From: Tsukamurella pseudospumae
Lineage (GTDB): Bacteria > Actinomycetota > Actinomycetes > Mycobacteriales > Mycobacteriaceae
Direction of reading: 5' to 3'
DNA: 64,000 bases
Assembly: GCF_001575205.1 (NCBI RefSeq)
Contig: NZ_LSRE01000002.1
Span: 124,001 to 188,000, forward strand
Part shown: positions 54,022 through 62,837 of the stretch, piece after piece
How the letters are laid out: each line of letters starts with the position of its first letter
How positions within the stretch are numbered: position 1 is the stretch's first letter
Made by a program: the position numbers and the translations under genes
Notes under the pieces: model-generated
The model's database searches: none
The model's input: the letters and a program-made list of their open reading frames with translations, nothing else
Told to the model about the DNA's origin: nothing

Positions 54022-55272
54022 TCAGGCGGCGGGGGACCGGCGGGTCGCGGTCTGGACGAGTGTGTCGATGCGGTCGGCGACCGCGGTCCGTGCCGCGGGA
54101 GAAGCGGTGCCGCCCAGGGTGATCGCGTCGATCCCGAGCCGCCCGCGGAAGGTCGAGATCTGGTGGATGGTGGCCGACGGGGACGGCCGTCGCGACCCGG
54201 CGGGGACGCGCAGGCCCGCGGCGTCCATCGAGACGATCGGCCGCAGGTCCTCCGCGACGAGCCCGTCGGGCAGCTCGACGTCGAGCACGCCGAGATTGCT
54301 CACCACGACCGGCGGCTCGGCGGCGGTGGCCGTGGCGGTGGCCGTGGCGGTGGCCAGCGCCGCGAGCGCGCGGCCGGAGGTGATGTCGTTGCGCGCCGCG
54401 GTCGCGACGGCCGTGCCCAGTGCGGCGGGGTCTGTGCTGCCGGTGATCTCGGGCGCGGCGTAGGAGGCGCCGACGAAGTTGGTGACCTCGGTCGGGGCGA
54501 GGAAGGGGCGCACCCGGTGGCGCAGGTCGACGAGCGTCATCGCGCCGATCCGGATCGGCGCGGCGGGGTCCTCGTCGAGGAATCCCGCGCGTTCGGCGCA
54601 GAGCAGGACGCCGGAGAGCAGCGCGCTCACGCCGACGCCCTGCGCCGCCTCGCGGAACCGCGCGGTGGTCGCGGGGGAGAACCGGAGCGAGACCGTGTCG
54701 GGGAGGTGCTCGTCCGCGTGGTCCGCCGTGCCGAGGACGGGCGCCGCGCCGTACCACCGCGCACCGTCGAGCCGGGCGCGGCCGGTGCTGACCTTGGGGA
54801 CGTCGAGCTCGGCGAGGACGGCCTGTGCGGAGCGCGGGAACGGATGCGGTTCGGCGGTCGTCGTCGCACCGGTGCGCACCAGTGCCGTGTAGTGCGTCCA
54901 GAGCCGGGCGAAGAGGGCGAACAGGTGGGTGCCGTCGGCGAGGGCGTGGCTGACGGCCAGGGCGACCCGATGCCGGTCGCCGAGCGTCGCGATGTGCAGG
55001 CGGGCGAGCGCCGAGGTGGGGTCGACCAGGAGGTCGCCGGGTTCGTCGGAGATTCCGGCGCCGGCGACAGGGGCGACGAACGCGAAGCCGTCGCCGCTGG
55101 GGGCGACGGCGGCGTCGAGCTCGGGGTGCTCGGCGCGCAGCGCGGCGAGCGCAGCGGTCAGCGCATCGATGTCCAGCGGGCCGCGCACGGTCAGCTCGAA
55201 GGCGCACGTCGTGGGATGCGGGCCCACGAAGCCGATCTCGGAGGAGGCGAGGGGGCGGAGCGTCGTGGTCAT
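54022..55272 (-). CDS. Condensation-fold (PapA5-like) acyltransferase D, first gene of the island operon
   Basis: A 416-residue PapA5-like protein: LRPLASSEIGFVGPHPTT start, catalytic LAVSHALADG (His109, Asp113, Gly114), MTLVDLRHRVRPFL, VVSNLGVLDVEL and TFRGRLGIDAI. It opens the series D-C-membrane protein-GT-B-A. A run of TA repeated pairs (TATATATA in protein) lies near residue 310, coded by a repeated GGTGGCCGTGGC-like tract. A plausible leaderless promoter precedes the ATG. Confidence 0.85.
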   Translation of the reverse strand: MTTTLRPLASSEIGFVGPHPTTCAFELTVRGPLDIDALTAALAALRAEHPELDAAVAPSGDGFAFVAPVAGAGISDEPGDLLVDPTSALARLHIATLGDRHRVALAVSHALADGTHLFALFARLWTHYTALVRTGATTTAEPHPFPRSAQAVLAELDVPKVSTGRARLDGARWYGAAPVLGTADHADEHLPDTVSLRFSPATTARFREAAQGVGVSALLSGVLLCAERAGFLDEDPAAPIRIGAMTLVDLRHRVRPFLAPTEVTNFVGASYAAPEITGSTDPAALGTAVATAARNDITSGRALAALATATATATATAAEPPVVVSNLGVLDVELPDGLVAEDLRPIVSMDAAGLRVPAGSRRPSPSATIHQISTFRGRLGIDAITLGGTASPAARTAVADRIDTLVQTATRRSPAA

Positions 55273-55593
55273 GAGAAGACGCTAAGACGGGGTTCATTCC
55301 TTTCGCGAGACGAACGAGTAGTGTCGCTCGTCACGCGATCTGACCCTTGACCAGGGTTGTGGTAGATCCTCGCCGAGGGACGCCCGGGTGTTCCCGCAGT
55401 TCGGACGCTGTACGTGATCGAAGCCTCAACCGTGCGGCGGAACTGCGGAAACGTGGTGATCTCGCGGTGTTAACGGGATGCTTACGTACTGTCGATCGAT
55501 GAACCTGTGAGGTCCGACACGTCCGTGATGGTGAAGATCAGGCTTGGGGCGCCCGGGGATGGGGCTGAGGCCATCTGAAGGTTGCGGCCGCCT
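55273..55593. other. Gene-free region upstream of the acyltransferase operon
   Basis: No convincing coding sequence. It contains inverted repeats ACCCT-TGACC-AGGGT (55343-55357) and ACGAG-N8-CTCGT (55314-55331), and a relatively AT-rich stretch around 55470-55510 (gtgttaacgggatgcttacg). I see no riboswitch or tRNA. This is probably the control region of the lipid operon. Confidence 0.5.
55279..55331 (-). promoter_or_regulatory. Candidate promoter and operator of the acyltransferase operon
   Basis: On the minus strand a -10-like TAGCGT (55284-55279) lies 6 bp before the ATG of acyltransferase D, so transcription would start at or next to the start codon. The -35 position reads CGCGAA, a poor match. 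The ACGAG-N8-CTCGT inverted repeat sits just upstream and could be a regulator site, TetR-like in size. Confidence 0.3.
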
Positions 55594-55850
55594 CTATCCG
55601 ATCCACACGATGCTGAAGATGATCAGCATCTCGGCCTCGTCGTCGACGAGGAAGGACAGTAGGCCGTGACTACCGAACTGCGGTCGCGGTACTCCGGATG
55701 CGCGTCGGGGCGCGTCGGCCAGGAATCCCACGGTGCGGCCACTAGTTCTGCGACGCGGGTGAGGAATGCATCGTGTGCGACCTCGTTGGTGCTCAGGAGA
55801 TCGTGGTACTGCGCCGGCGCAGGTTTGATCATCCTGGGCTGATAGGTCAT
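55594..55850 (-). pseudogene. Frameshifted toxin-like partner of the DUF6247 gene
   Basis: The frame starting at ATG 55850 (MTYQPRMIKPAPAQYHDLL) reads well to about YRDRSSV, near 55680. The natural ending GSHGLLSFLVDDEAEMLII continues in another frame to a stop at 55594. The two parts together would give about 85 residues, resembling small RelE-like partners of DUF6247 proteins. One frameshift near 55670-55685, real or a sequencing error, explains the break. The start overlaps the DUF6247 stop (ATGA). Confidence 0.55.
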
Positions 55851-56131
55851 TGCCGGGCTTCCCACCCCGGAATGGGGTGCAGGTCCTTCGCCTCCGTCTC
55901 CCGTGCAGCTGCAGCAGCAGTCTCGAAACCGGGTGCCGAGTAAGCAACGGCGCGGAGCCGCCATCGATGGAGCACCGCGCGCAACTCGGACCACTGGCCG
56001 AGGTCATTGCGTGCCGTGTCGAGTGCGGCTCGGTACTCGACCAGGAACTGGCCGTGCCAGGGGCCCGGCAGGATCGACAGGAGCTGCGAGGGATCGTCGG
56101 GTTCGGGCTCGACCCAGGGTTCTGCAGTCAT
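55847..56131 (-). CDS. DUF6247-family protein, probable antitoxin
   Basis: A 94-residue protein with the DUF6247 pattern: LLSILPGPWHGQFLVEYRAAL then LRAVLHRWRLRAVAYSAPGF. These small proteins are commonly found as the first gene of two-gene toxin-antitoxin-like pairs in actinobacteria. It is followed by a broken toxin-like frame with a 4-bp overlap. Located between maf and the lipid operon, at an insertion boundary relative to M. tuberculosis. Confidence 0.7.
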   Translation of the reverse strand: MTAEPWVEPEPDDPSQLLSILPGPWHGQFLVEYRAALDTARNDLGQWSELRAVLHRWRLRAVAYSAPGFETAAAAARETEAKDLHPIPGWEARQ

Positions 56132-56183
56132 CCGCGCTCCTCCAGTTGCGGGAACTCGCTACAGCGGAGTTTACGGGGTTGCG

Positions 56184-56819
56184 CTACCAGAGGTCGGTGA
56201 CGCTGACGCCCAGCTCACTCAGCAGCCCGCGTGTCAGCGGGAGGGAGATGCCGATGACGGAACTGGGGTCACCGTCGATGCCCTCGACGAACCATCCGCC
56301 CAGACCGTCTAGAGTGAAGGCTCCCGCCACCTGCAGGGGTTCCCCGGTCGCGACGTAGGCGTCGATCTCGGAGTCCGACGGTGCGCCGAACCGCAGCGTC
56401 GTGGATCGCGTGCCGACCGCGTCGCCGAGCACGGCACCGTCGGACAGGAGGACCGCGCAGTGGCCGGTGAGCAGGCGACCCGTGCGGCCGCGCATCGCGC
56501 GCCAGCGCGCCGTGGCGACCTCGGGGGTGTGGGGCTTGCCGACCAGCTCGCCGTCGATGGAGAGCATGGAGTCGCAGCCGATCACCACGGCGCGGCCGGG
56601 GACCGGATCCTCGGCGATCCGTGCGACCACGTCCTGCGCCTTGGCGCGGGCCAGGGCGAGCACGGTGTCCTCGTGCGTGGTCCCGGCGGGCAGCGCGGCC
56701 TGGACGGCGTCCTCGTCGACCTGGGAGACCGAGACCACCGGCGAGGTGCCGGCGCCGCGCAGTACCGACAACCGGGCCGGCGAGGCCGACGCGAGGACGA
56801 GACGAACGGGAGGGGTCAA
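56184..56819 (-). CDS. maf: Maf-family nucleotide pyrophosphatase
   Basis: A 211-residue Maf/HAM1-like nucleotide pyrophosphatase that hydrolyses non-canonical or dTTP/UTP-type nucleotides. Motifs: [44 protein letters not shown] and [16 protein letters not shown]. The TTG start overlaps the accE5 stop as TTGA; no better start exists in frame. The position accD5-accE5-maf is conserved with M. tuberculosis. Confidence 0.9.
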   Translation of the reverse strand: MTPPVRLVLASASPARLSVLRGAGTSPVVSVSQVDEDAVQAALPAGTTHEDTVLALARAKAQDVVARIAEDPVPGRAVVIGCDSMLSIDGELVGKPHTPEVATARWRAMRGRTGRLLTGHCAVLLSDGAVLGDAVGTRSTTLRFGAPSDSEIDAYVATGEPLQVAGAFTLDGLGGWFVEGIDGDPSSVIGISLPLTRGLLSELGVSVTDLW

Positions 56820-57088
56820 GAGCCCTTCGTCCAGAACACCGGGGTCTGGCTGGTGAAGGCGTTGGGGCCGTTGAAGTACTGCGGACGCATCCGCTCGCGG
56901 CTGCTGCCCCACAGCGACTTCGGGCCGCCGGGGCCGGTCTGCGGCGCGGAGCCCGTCGCGGCGGCGAGCACCGCGACCACGGCCGCCACGTCCGCGGCCG
57001 AGGGATTGCCCTTCTCGAACCGGATGGCGGCCTTGAGCTTCTCGACGTCCGCCGTGCTCGGCTCCACCGGCTTGTCGGCCGCGCTCAC
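56816..57088 (-). CDS. accE5: Acyl-CoA carboxylase epsilon subunit
   Basis: A 90-residue AccE-type subunit. [26 protein letters not shown] is the conserved biotin-independent motif, followed by a C-terminal Trp/Arg-rich tail ([14 protein letters not shown]). Epsilon subunits stimulate AccD5-containing carboxylases. The GTG start overlaps the accD5 stop, and TTGA coupling joins it to maf. Confidence 0.9.
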   Translation of the reverse strand: MSAADKPVEPSTADVEKLKAAIRFEKGNPSAADVAAVVAVLAAATGSAPQTGPGGPKSLWGSSRERMRPQYFNGPNAFTSQTPVFWTKGS

Positions 57089-58731
57089 AGCGGGATGTTC
57101 CCGTGCTTCTTGGGCAGGGTGGCGACCACCTTGCGCTCGAGCATGTTCAGGGCCGTCACGATCTGGCCGCGGGTGTGCGAGGGCGGGATCACCGCGTCGA
57201 CGTAGCCGCGCTCGGCTGCCACGTACGGGTTGACCAGCGTGTCCTCGTACTCCTGCTGCAGCGTCAGGCGCAGCGCGTCGACGTCCTCGCCCTTGTTCGC
57301 GGCTTCGGCCAGCTCCTTGCGGTAGACGAAGCCGACGGCCCCGCCCGCGCCCATGACCGCGAACTGGGCGGTGGGCCACGCCAGGTTGATGTCGGCGCCC
57401 ATGTCCTTGCTGCCCATCACGCAGTACGCGCCGCCGTAGGCCTTGCGGGTGACGACCGTGATCTTCGGGACTGTGGCCTCGCCGTAGGCGTAGAGCAGCT
57501 TCGCGCCGCGGCGGATGATGCCGTCGTACTCCTGGCCGGTGCCGGGCAGGAAGCCGGGCACGTCCACCAGGGTGACGATCGGGATGTTGAAGGCGTCGCA
57601 GAAGCGCACGAAGCGGGCGGCCTTCTCCGAGGCGTCGATGTCGAGGCAGCCCGCCAACTGGGTGGGCTGGTTCGCGACGATGCCGACGCTGCGGCCGTCG
57701 ATGCGGCCGAAGCCGACGATGATGTTCATCGCGCGCTGCGGTTGGATCTCGAGGAACTCGTCGTCGTCGAGCAGGCGACGGATGACCTCGTGCATGTCGT
57801 AGGGCTGGTTCGGCGAGTCCGGGATCAGCGTGTCGAGCTCGCGATCCTCGTCGTTGATCGAGTCCTCGATGGAGCCGGTGAGCGGATCGGTCGGCACGAA
57901 CCGGGGGGCCTCGGCGCGGTTGTTCGACGGCAGGTAGGTGAGCAGCTCGCGGACGTAGTCCAGCGCGTCCTGCTCACCGGACGCGACGTAGTGCGCCGTG
58001 CCCGACTTGGTCATGTGGGTCTGGGCGCCGCCCAGCTCCTCCTTGGTGACCTCCTCGCCGGTCACGGACTTGATCACGTCCGGGCCGGTGATGAACATCT
58101 GGCTCTCGTGATCGACCATCACCACGAAGTCGGTGAGCGCGGGGGAGTAGACGTGGCCGCCGGCGGCTGCGCCCATCACCACGGAGATCTGCGGGATGAC
58201 GCCCGAGGCCTGCGTGTTGCGGAAGAAGATCTGCGAGTACAGGGCGAGCGAGACGACGCCCTCCTGGATGCGGGCACCGGCACCGTCGATGATGCCGACC
58301 AGCGGGCGGCCGGTCTTGGTGGCCAGGTCCATCACCTTGACGATCTTCTCGCCGTAGACCTCGCCCAGTGATCCGCCGAAGACGGTGGAGTCCTGGCTGA
58401 AGACGCACACCTCGCGGCCGTCGATGGTGCCGTAGCCGGCCACCACGCCGTCGCCGACGGGACGGCGGGCGGCCATGCCGAAGTTGGTGGAGCGGTGCTG
58501 CGCCAGCTTGTCCAGCTCGACGAAGGAGCCCTCGTCCAGCAGCGCCAGCACGCGCTCGCGCGCGGTGAGCCGGCCCTTCTCGTGCACCTTCTCGATGGCG
58601 GCCTGCCCCATCGGGGCCATCGCCTCGGCGTCCTTCTTGCGGAAGGCGGCCAGTTTGCCCGCGGTGGTGTGGATGCTGGGCTCGGCGCCTTGAGCGTCGG
58701 CCGCGCCGTCGGTGGTGGAGGCACTCGTCAT
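57085..58731 (-). CDS. accD5: Propionyl/acyl-CoA carboxylase beta subunit (AccD5)
   Basis: A 548-residue carboxyltransferase, the length of M. tuberculosis AccD5. N-terminal [11 protein letters not shown], crotonase-fold halves with oxyanion loops [11 protein letters not shown] and [15 protein letters not shown], the acyl-CoA-binding GGAQTHM and the C-terminal PKKHGNIPL. It makes methylmalonyl-CoA from propionyl-CoA (and possibly malonyl-CoA) with AccA3 and AccE5. Divergent from birA, which biotinylates AccA3. Confidence 0.96.
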   Translation of the reverse strand: MTSASTTDGAADAQGAEPSIHTTAGKLAAFRKKDAEAMAPMGQAAIEKVHEKGRLTARERVLALLDEGSFVELDKLAQHRSTNFGMAARRPVGDGVVAGYGTIDGREVCVFSQDSTVFGGSLGEVYGEKIVKVMDLATKTGRPLVGIIDGAGARIQEGVVSLALYSQIFFRNTQASGVIPQISVVMGAAAGGHVYSPALTDFVVMVDHESQMFITGPDVIKSVTGEEVTKEELGGAQTHMTKSGTAHYVASGEQDALDYVRELLTYLPSNNRAEAPRFVPTDPLTGSIEDSINDEDRELDTLIPDSPNQPYDMHEVIRRLLDDDEFLEIQPQRAMNIIVGFGRIDGRSVGIVANQPTQLAGCLDIDASEKAARFVRFCDAFNIPIVTLVDVPGFLPGTGQEYDGIIRRGAKLLYAYGEATVPKITVVTRKAYGGAYCVMGSKDMGADINLAWPTAQFAVMGAGGAVGFVYRKELAEAANKGEDVDALRLTLQQEYEDTLVNPYVAAERGYVDAVIPPSHTRGQIVTALNMLERKVVATLPKKHGNIPL

Positions 58732-58795
58732 GGAAGTGACTGTAACCAATAGAGTCGGCCTTCTAGTGCACTGCCCGCCGATGGAGGAGACACGG

Positions 58796-59614
58796 ATGAC
58801 CGAGAACACGGAGCTCCCGGACGGGGCGGCCATCGCCGACGCCGTGCGCGGCACCCGATGGCACGACGTCTCGGTGGTCCCCACCACCGGATCGACGAAC
58901 GCCGACCTCGCCGACGGGGTCCGCGCGGGCGACGAGCCCGGGCGGGTGCTCATCGCGGACGTGCAGACCGCGGGCCGCGGCCGGCACCTGCGCCCCTGGT
59001 CGGCGCCCGCCGGCACCCAGCTGTCGGTCTCGGTGAGCGTGCCGGTGCCGCCCGCGGCCGCGCCCCGCGCCGGGTGGCTCTCGCTGGTGACCGGCGTCGC
59101 CGCGGCCGCCGCGGTGCGGGAGGTCACGGGCCTGCAGGTGGGGCTCAAGTGGCCCAACGACGTGCTGCTCGAGGCCGGGCCCGGCAAGCGGGGCGGCAAG
59201 ACCGCGGGCATCCTCTCCGAACTCGCCACCGCCCCCGGCGGCGGGCTGGTCGCGGTGATCGGCACCGGCCTGAACACCACCCTCGCCGCGGCCGACGTGC
59301 CGGTGGAGACCGCCACCTCGCTGCAGCTGGCCGGTGCGGAGAACCCCGACCGGACGGCGCTCGCCATCGCCTACCTGCGGCACCTCGACGCCGGCCTGCG
59401 GGCCTGGTCCGACGATCCCGCCGCCGCGCGGCGCGACTACCTGGCCGTGTGCGTCACCGTCGGGCAGCAGGTCCGGGTGGAGCTCCCGGCCGACGAGGTG
59501 CTGCTCGGGACCGCCGTCGACGTGGACGTCGAGGGCCGGGTCGTCGTGGCCGACGAAGCCGGGACGCGCCACGTGCTCTCCGCCGGAGACGTCACCCACC
59601 TGCGGCCGGCCTGA
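58796..59614 (+). CDS. birA: Biotin--[acetyl-CoA carboxylase] ligase (monofunctional)
   Basis: A 272-residue ligase that attaches biotin to the carrier lysine of AccA3. Motifs: [12 protein letters not shown], the biotin-AMP loop [24 protein letters not shown] and GIGTGLN-type segment. The N-terminal DNA-binding domain of bifunctional BirA is missing. ATG 58796 has GGAGGAGA upstream, better than ATG 58781. The position opposite accD5 makes functional sense. Confidence 0.94.
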   Translation: MTENTELPDGAAIADAVRGTRWHDVSVVPTTGSTNADLADGVRAGDEPGRVLIADVQTAGRGRHLRPWSAPAGTQLSVSVSVPVPPAAAPRAGWLSLVTGVAAAAAVREVTGLQVGLKWPNDVLLEAGPGKRGGKTAGILSELATAPGGGLVAVIGTGLNTTLAAADVPVETATSLQLAGAENPDRTALAIAYLRHLDAGLRAWSDDPAAARRDYLAVCVTVGQQVRVELPADEVLLGTAVDVDVEGRVVVADEAGTRHVLSAGDVTHLRPA

Positions 59615-59617
59615 CCG

Positions 59618-60148
59618 ATGCGGTTCCCGGAGAAGGTACTGATCGACGACGAGCGCATCCTGCTGCACGTGCGGCCGCACGCGAAGGCGATGATCGCGCC
59701 GGTGCTGGCGCTGTTCCTCGCCAGCGCCGCCGCCGGGGTCGCGCTCGGGCTGGTCGCGCGCGCGAAGCTCGACGGTGCCTGGCCCGACTGGCTGGTGCTC
59801 ACCGTCGCGATCGTGTGGCTGATCGTGGTCGCCTGGTTCACGGTGCGGCCCTGGGCGTCCTGGCGGGCCACCCACCTCGTGGTCACCGACCTGCGGATCA
59901 TGTTCCGTGCGGGCATCGTGCGCCGCCGCGGCATCGACATCCCGCTGCGCCGGATCAACTCCGTGCAGTACCACCAGCGGCTGATCGACCGGATGCTGCG
60001 CTGCGGCGTGCTCACCGTGGAGTCCGCGGGCGAGGACCCCCTCGCCTTCCCGAACGTCCCGCGGATCGCGCACACCCACTCGCTGATCGTGGACGCGCTC
60101 GACGACGCGGACGCCGGAGGCTCGGCGGAGTACCCTCGGCGGTCATGA
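59618..60148 (+). CDS. Membrane protein with bacterial PH (bPH2) domain
   Basis: A 176-residue protein. Two hydrophobic segments (about 28-50 and 60-80) precede a PH-like domain with ATHLVVTDLRIMFRAGIVRR and GIDIPLRRINSVQ. This is the usual layout of Rv3278c and relatives. ATGA overlap links it to the response regulator. bPH2 domains are thought to bind peptides or lipids at the membrane; role unknown. Confidence 0.9.
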   Translation: MRFPEKVLIDDERILLHVRPHAKAMIAPVLALFLASAAAGVALGLVARAKLDGAWPDWLVLTVAIVWLIVVAWFTVRPWASWRATHLVVTDLRIMFRAGIVRRRGIDIPLRRINSVQYHQRLIDRMLRCGVLTVESAGEDPLAFPNVPRIAHTHSLIVDALDDADAGGSAEYPRRS

Positions 60149-60831
60149 CCACGCGGGTGCTCCTTGCCGAGGACGACGAGGCGATCGCATCGCCACTGGC
60201 CAGGGCGCTCTCGCGCGAGGGCTACGAGGTGACGGTGGCCGCCACCGGCACCGAGGCGCTGCGCACCGCGCTCGACGAGGACTACGCGCTGCTCATCCTC
60301 GACCTGGGGCTCCCCGAGCTCGACGGGCTCGAGGTGTGCCGCGAGGTGCGGGCCGCGCGACCCGACATCGCGGTGCTGATGCTCACCGCCCGCACCGACG
60401 AGATGGACTTCGTGGTGGGCCTCGACGCCGGCGCCGACGACTACGTGGGCAAGCCCTTCCGCATGTTCGAGCTGATGGCCCGCACCCGGGCGCTGCTGCG
60501 CCGCAGCGCCCCCGCGCAGGGCGCCGCCGAGGTGCTCGACGCCGGCGGGATCCGGCTCGACGCGACCGCGCGGCGGGTCACCGTCGACGGCGACGACGTC
60601 GCGCTGGCCAACAAGGAGTTCGAGCTGCTGCGGTTCCTGATGGAGCACACCGGCCGGCTGCTGAGCCGCGAGGAGATCCTCGCCGACGTCTGGGGCGACT
60701 CCGACCTGCGCGGCTCGAAGACCCTCGACATGCACATCTCCTGGCTGCGCCGCAAGATCGGCGACGACACCGGACCGCACCGCCGGATCGTCACCGTGCG
60801 CGGCGTGGGCTTCCGGTTCGACGCTGAGTAG
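60145..60831 (+). CDS. OmpR/PhoB-family response regulator
   Basis: A 228-residue regulator. Receiver: VLLAEDDEAIASPLA, phospho-acceptor Asp53 in LLILDLGLPELDG, Thr in MLTARTD and Lys in VGKPFRMFE. A winged-helix domain follows, with LANKEFELLRFLMEHTG, LSREEILADVWGD, and the C-terminal RIVTVRGVGFRFD. Translationally coupled to the PH-domain gene. The sensor kinase is convergent rather than downstream in the same direction. Confidence 0.94.
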   Translation: MTTRVLLAEDDEAIASPLARALSREGYEVTVAATGTEALRTALDEDYALLILDLGLPELDGLEVCREVRAARPDIAVLMLTARTDEMDFVVGLDAGADDYVGKPFRMFELMARTRALLRRSAPAQGAAEVLDAGGIRLDATARRVTVDGDDVALANKEFELLRFLMEHTGRLLSREEILADVWGDSDLRGSKTLDMHISWLRRKIGDDTGPHRRIVTVRGVGFRFDAE

Positions 60832-60845
60832 GTCGGCGGAGTGGG

Positions 60846-62159
60846 TCAGCGGGGTTCCGGCTCGCGCACCGGCCGGGGCGGCGGGTCCGCGCCGTCGTCG
60901 GACGCGGCGGCCGGGAGGAAGATCGCGAACGTGGTGGGCTTGCGGCTCTGCAGCTGCAGGCGGCCCCCGTCGCCCTCGATGAAGGCCCGCGCGAGCGCCA
61001 GGCCGACGCCCGTGCTTCCCCCGGCCGAGTAGCCGCGCCGGAAGATGCGCTGCGCGTCACCGTCGGACAGGCCCGAGCCCTCGTCGGCGACGGTGACGAG
61101 CACGGTGTGCGCGCCGACCGAGCCGAGGGTCACGGTGACCGCGCCGCTGCCGTGCGCGAGCGCGTTGTCCAGCAGCACCGCGGCGGCCTCGCGGACCCGG
61201 GAGGCCGTGGCGCGGGCGGGGAGCGGGCCGCCGCCGTCCGGCGTCACGATCAGCCGGCGGTGCGCCTTGAGGAAGGTGGGCGCGAGGTCGTTCAGCAGCG
61301 GGGTCAGCGCGGCGCGGACGTCGACGGCGCCCTGCGCGTTGCGTTCGGTCCGGGCCATCTGCACCATCTCGCTCACCGAGGTCGTGAGCCGGTCCACCTG
61401 GTCGAGTGCGGCCCGCGCCTCGACGACCACCTCGGGATCGGCGTGCAGGGTGAGCTCGTCGAGCCGGATGTGGATGGCGGTGAGCCGGCTGCGCAGCTGG
61501 TGGGAGACGTCGCCGACGATCTGCCGCTCGCGCTGCAGGCGGTCGGCGATCTCCTCGGTCGCGGCGTCGAGCACGTCCAGCACCCGGTCGAGCTCCTCGA
61601 TGCCGTGCCGGTGGGGATCGGGCCGGAAGTCGCCGTCGGCGAGGCGCTGGGCGCGCTCGGCGACCTCCTGCACGGGGTCCGCCACGCGGCTCGCGGTCAC
61701 GGCGGCCACCACCACGCCGGCGGTCACGGACAGCACCATCACGATCAGTTCGATCGTCAGCGCGCGGTACTGCTCACTGCGCACGGCGGAGTAGTCCTGT
61801 TCGAGCCGCAGGACCCCGGCGTCGCCGAGGGAGGTGCCCTCCACCATCGGGTGCTCGAGGGGTTCCTGCGCGCCGACGGTCAGCTCCCGGGGCGTGCCGG
61901 AGGTGTCGGTGTAGGTGAGCACCAGGCGGCCGTCGGAGGGGACGAGCAGGCGCAGCCGGTCCGTCGGCGGCTGCCCGACGACCCCGGTGCGCTGCTCCTG
62001 GCCGAGGATCTCCGACGAGGCCCGCTGCAGGCGGTGCTGCAGGTCGGTGCGAGCGGTGTCGTCGAGCCAGCGCCAGGTGTAGAACATCAGCGGCAGGCCC
62101 AGGAACAGGCCGGTGACCGCGACGACCGCGATGGTCGAGCGGAGGATGCGGTAGCGCAC
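60846..62159 (-). CDS. Two-component sensor histidine kinase (HisKA)
   Basis: A kinase of about 437 residues. First membrane helix right after the start (RYRILRSTIAVVAVTGLFLG), an extracytoplasmic part of roughly 90 residues, a second helix (IELIVMVLSVTAGVVVAAV), HAMP-like segment, HisKA with VGDVSHQLRSRLTAIH (His220 in this numbering), and HATPase with the D-box ADEGSGLSDGDAQR then STGVGLALARAF. The start is uncertain: an ATG at 62204 would add 15 residues and overlap the GtrA gene; the GTG at 62159 is preferred because homologues begin near VRYRILR. Likely partner of the convergent regulator. Confidence 0.88.
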   Translation of the reverse strand: MRYRILRSTIAVVAVTGLFLGLPLMFYTWRWLDDTARTDLQHRLQRASSEILGQEQRTGVVGQPPTDRLRLLVPSDGRLVLTYTDTSGTPRELTVGAQEPLEHPMVEGTSLGDAGVLRLEQDYSAVRSEQYRALTIELIVMVLSVTAGVVVAAVTASRVADPVQEVAERAQRLADGDFRPDPHRHGIEELDRVLDVLDAATEEIADRLQRERQIVGDVSHQLRSRLTAIHIRLDELTLHADPEVVVEARAALDQVDRLTTSVSEMVQMARTERNAQGAVDVRAALTPLLNDLAPTFLKAHRRLIVTPDGGGPLPARATASRVREAAAVLLDNALAHGSGAVTVTLGSVGAHTVLVTVADEGSGLSDGDAQRIFRRGYSAGGSTGVGLALARAFIEGDGGRLQLQSRKPTTFAIFLPAAASDDGADPPPRPVREPEPR

Positions 62160-62169
62160 GCTGCGCGGA

Positions 62170-62730
62170 CTAGCGGTCTGCGGAGGCGCTGCTCGAATCC
62201 GCATCGTCGACGGGGATCGACTCCTGCGCGGGAGCGGTGGTGATCTCCTCCGGGAAGGCCCAGCGGCGCAGCGCCCAGAACCGGAACGCCATCTGCAGCA
62301 GGTTGCCCACGATGTAGTTCAGCACGAAGTCGACCACGATCAGCGTGGTCTTCGAGTCGACCTGGCGCAGGTTGAAGAAGTTGTTGGCGATGAAGATAGG
62401 CGCGGCCATGATCAGCACGCCGATGCCGGAGATGACGAAGAACAGCAGCGCCTCGTGGTGCTTCTCCCGCCCGCCGCGGTTCTTGAAGCTCCACTCGCTG
62501 TTGAGGATGTACGACAGGATCACGGCGCACACGCCGGAGAAGATCTTCGCGACGGTGGGCTTGTCGCCGAGCACCGTGAGCACGAGGCCGTAGAAGATCG
62601 CGAGGTCGAAGACCGCCGTCGTACTGCCCACGATCGCGAACTTGATCAGCTCGTGGTGCTGCATGACCAGCCCGCGCAGGGGAGCGGGGGTGCGATCGAG
62701 AACCGCTTCGATGAATGCCACGTGCGCCAC
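62170..62730 (-). CDS. GtrA-family membrane protein
   Basis: A 186-residue protein with four hydrophobic segments of the GtrA type: ELIKFAIVGSTTAVFDLAIF, TVAKIFSGVCAVILSYILN, then SEWSFKNR, the family hallmark after TM2. GtrA proteins flip or carry polyprenyl-linked sugars used to decorate envelope glycans. The GTG start at 62730 is chosen; GTG 62721 is possible. It corresponds to Rv3277. Upstream of the kinase on the same strand. Confidence 0.9.
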   Translation of the reverse strand: MAHVAFIEAVLDRTPAPLRGLVMQHHELIKFAIVGSTTAVFDLAIFYGLVLTVLGDKPTVAKIFSGVCAVILSYILNSEWSFKNRGGREKHHEALLFFVISGIGVLIMAAPIFIANNFFNLRQVDSKTTLIVVDFVLNYIVGNLLQMAFRFWALRRWAFPEEITTAPAQESIPVDDADSSSASADR

Positions 62731-62837
62731 TGTAACGGAACCGTGAATAGTACCGCGCGTCGTGTGACGAGGTCGTACCGGGCCGTAACCCCGTGCCGGG
62801 CGCCCCGGCGGCATCCCGGACCTGCGATTATGGACCC

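Noticed and set aside
51986-55297. 1103-codon minus-strand frame spanning the acyltransferases
   Set aside because: Only its last 235 codons, from ATG 52693, are a real gene; the earlier part is an out-of-frame reading of genes C and D, rich in Arg/Pro.
55343-55357. ACCCT-TGACC-AGGGT as a MerR-type promoter element
   Set aside because: The TTGACC could be a -35, but no TANNNT box lies at 17-19 bases in the right direction, and no MerR gene is nearby; kept only as an inverted repeat.
58732-58795. Biotin-responsive operator between accD5 and birA
   Set aside because: BirA here lacks a DNA-binding domain and I see no clear inverted repeat in the 64-bp gap.
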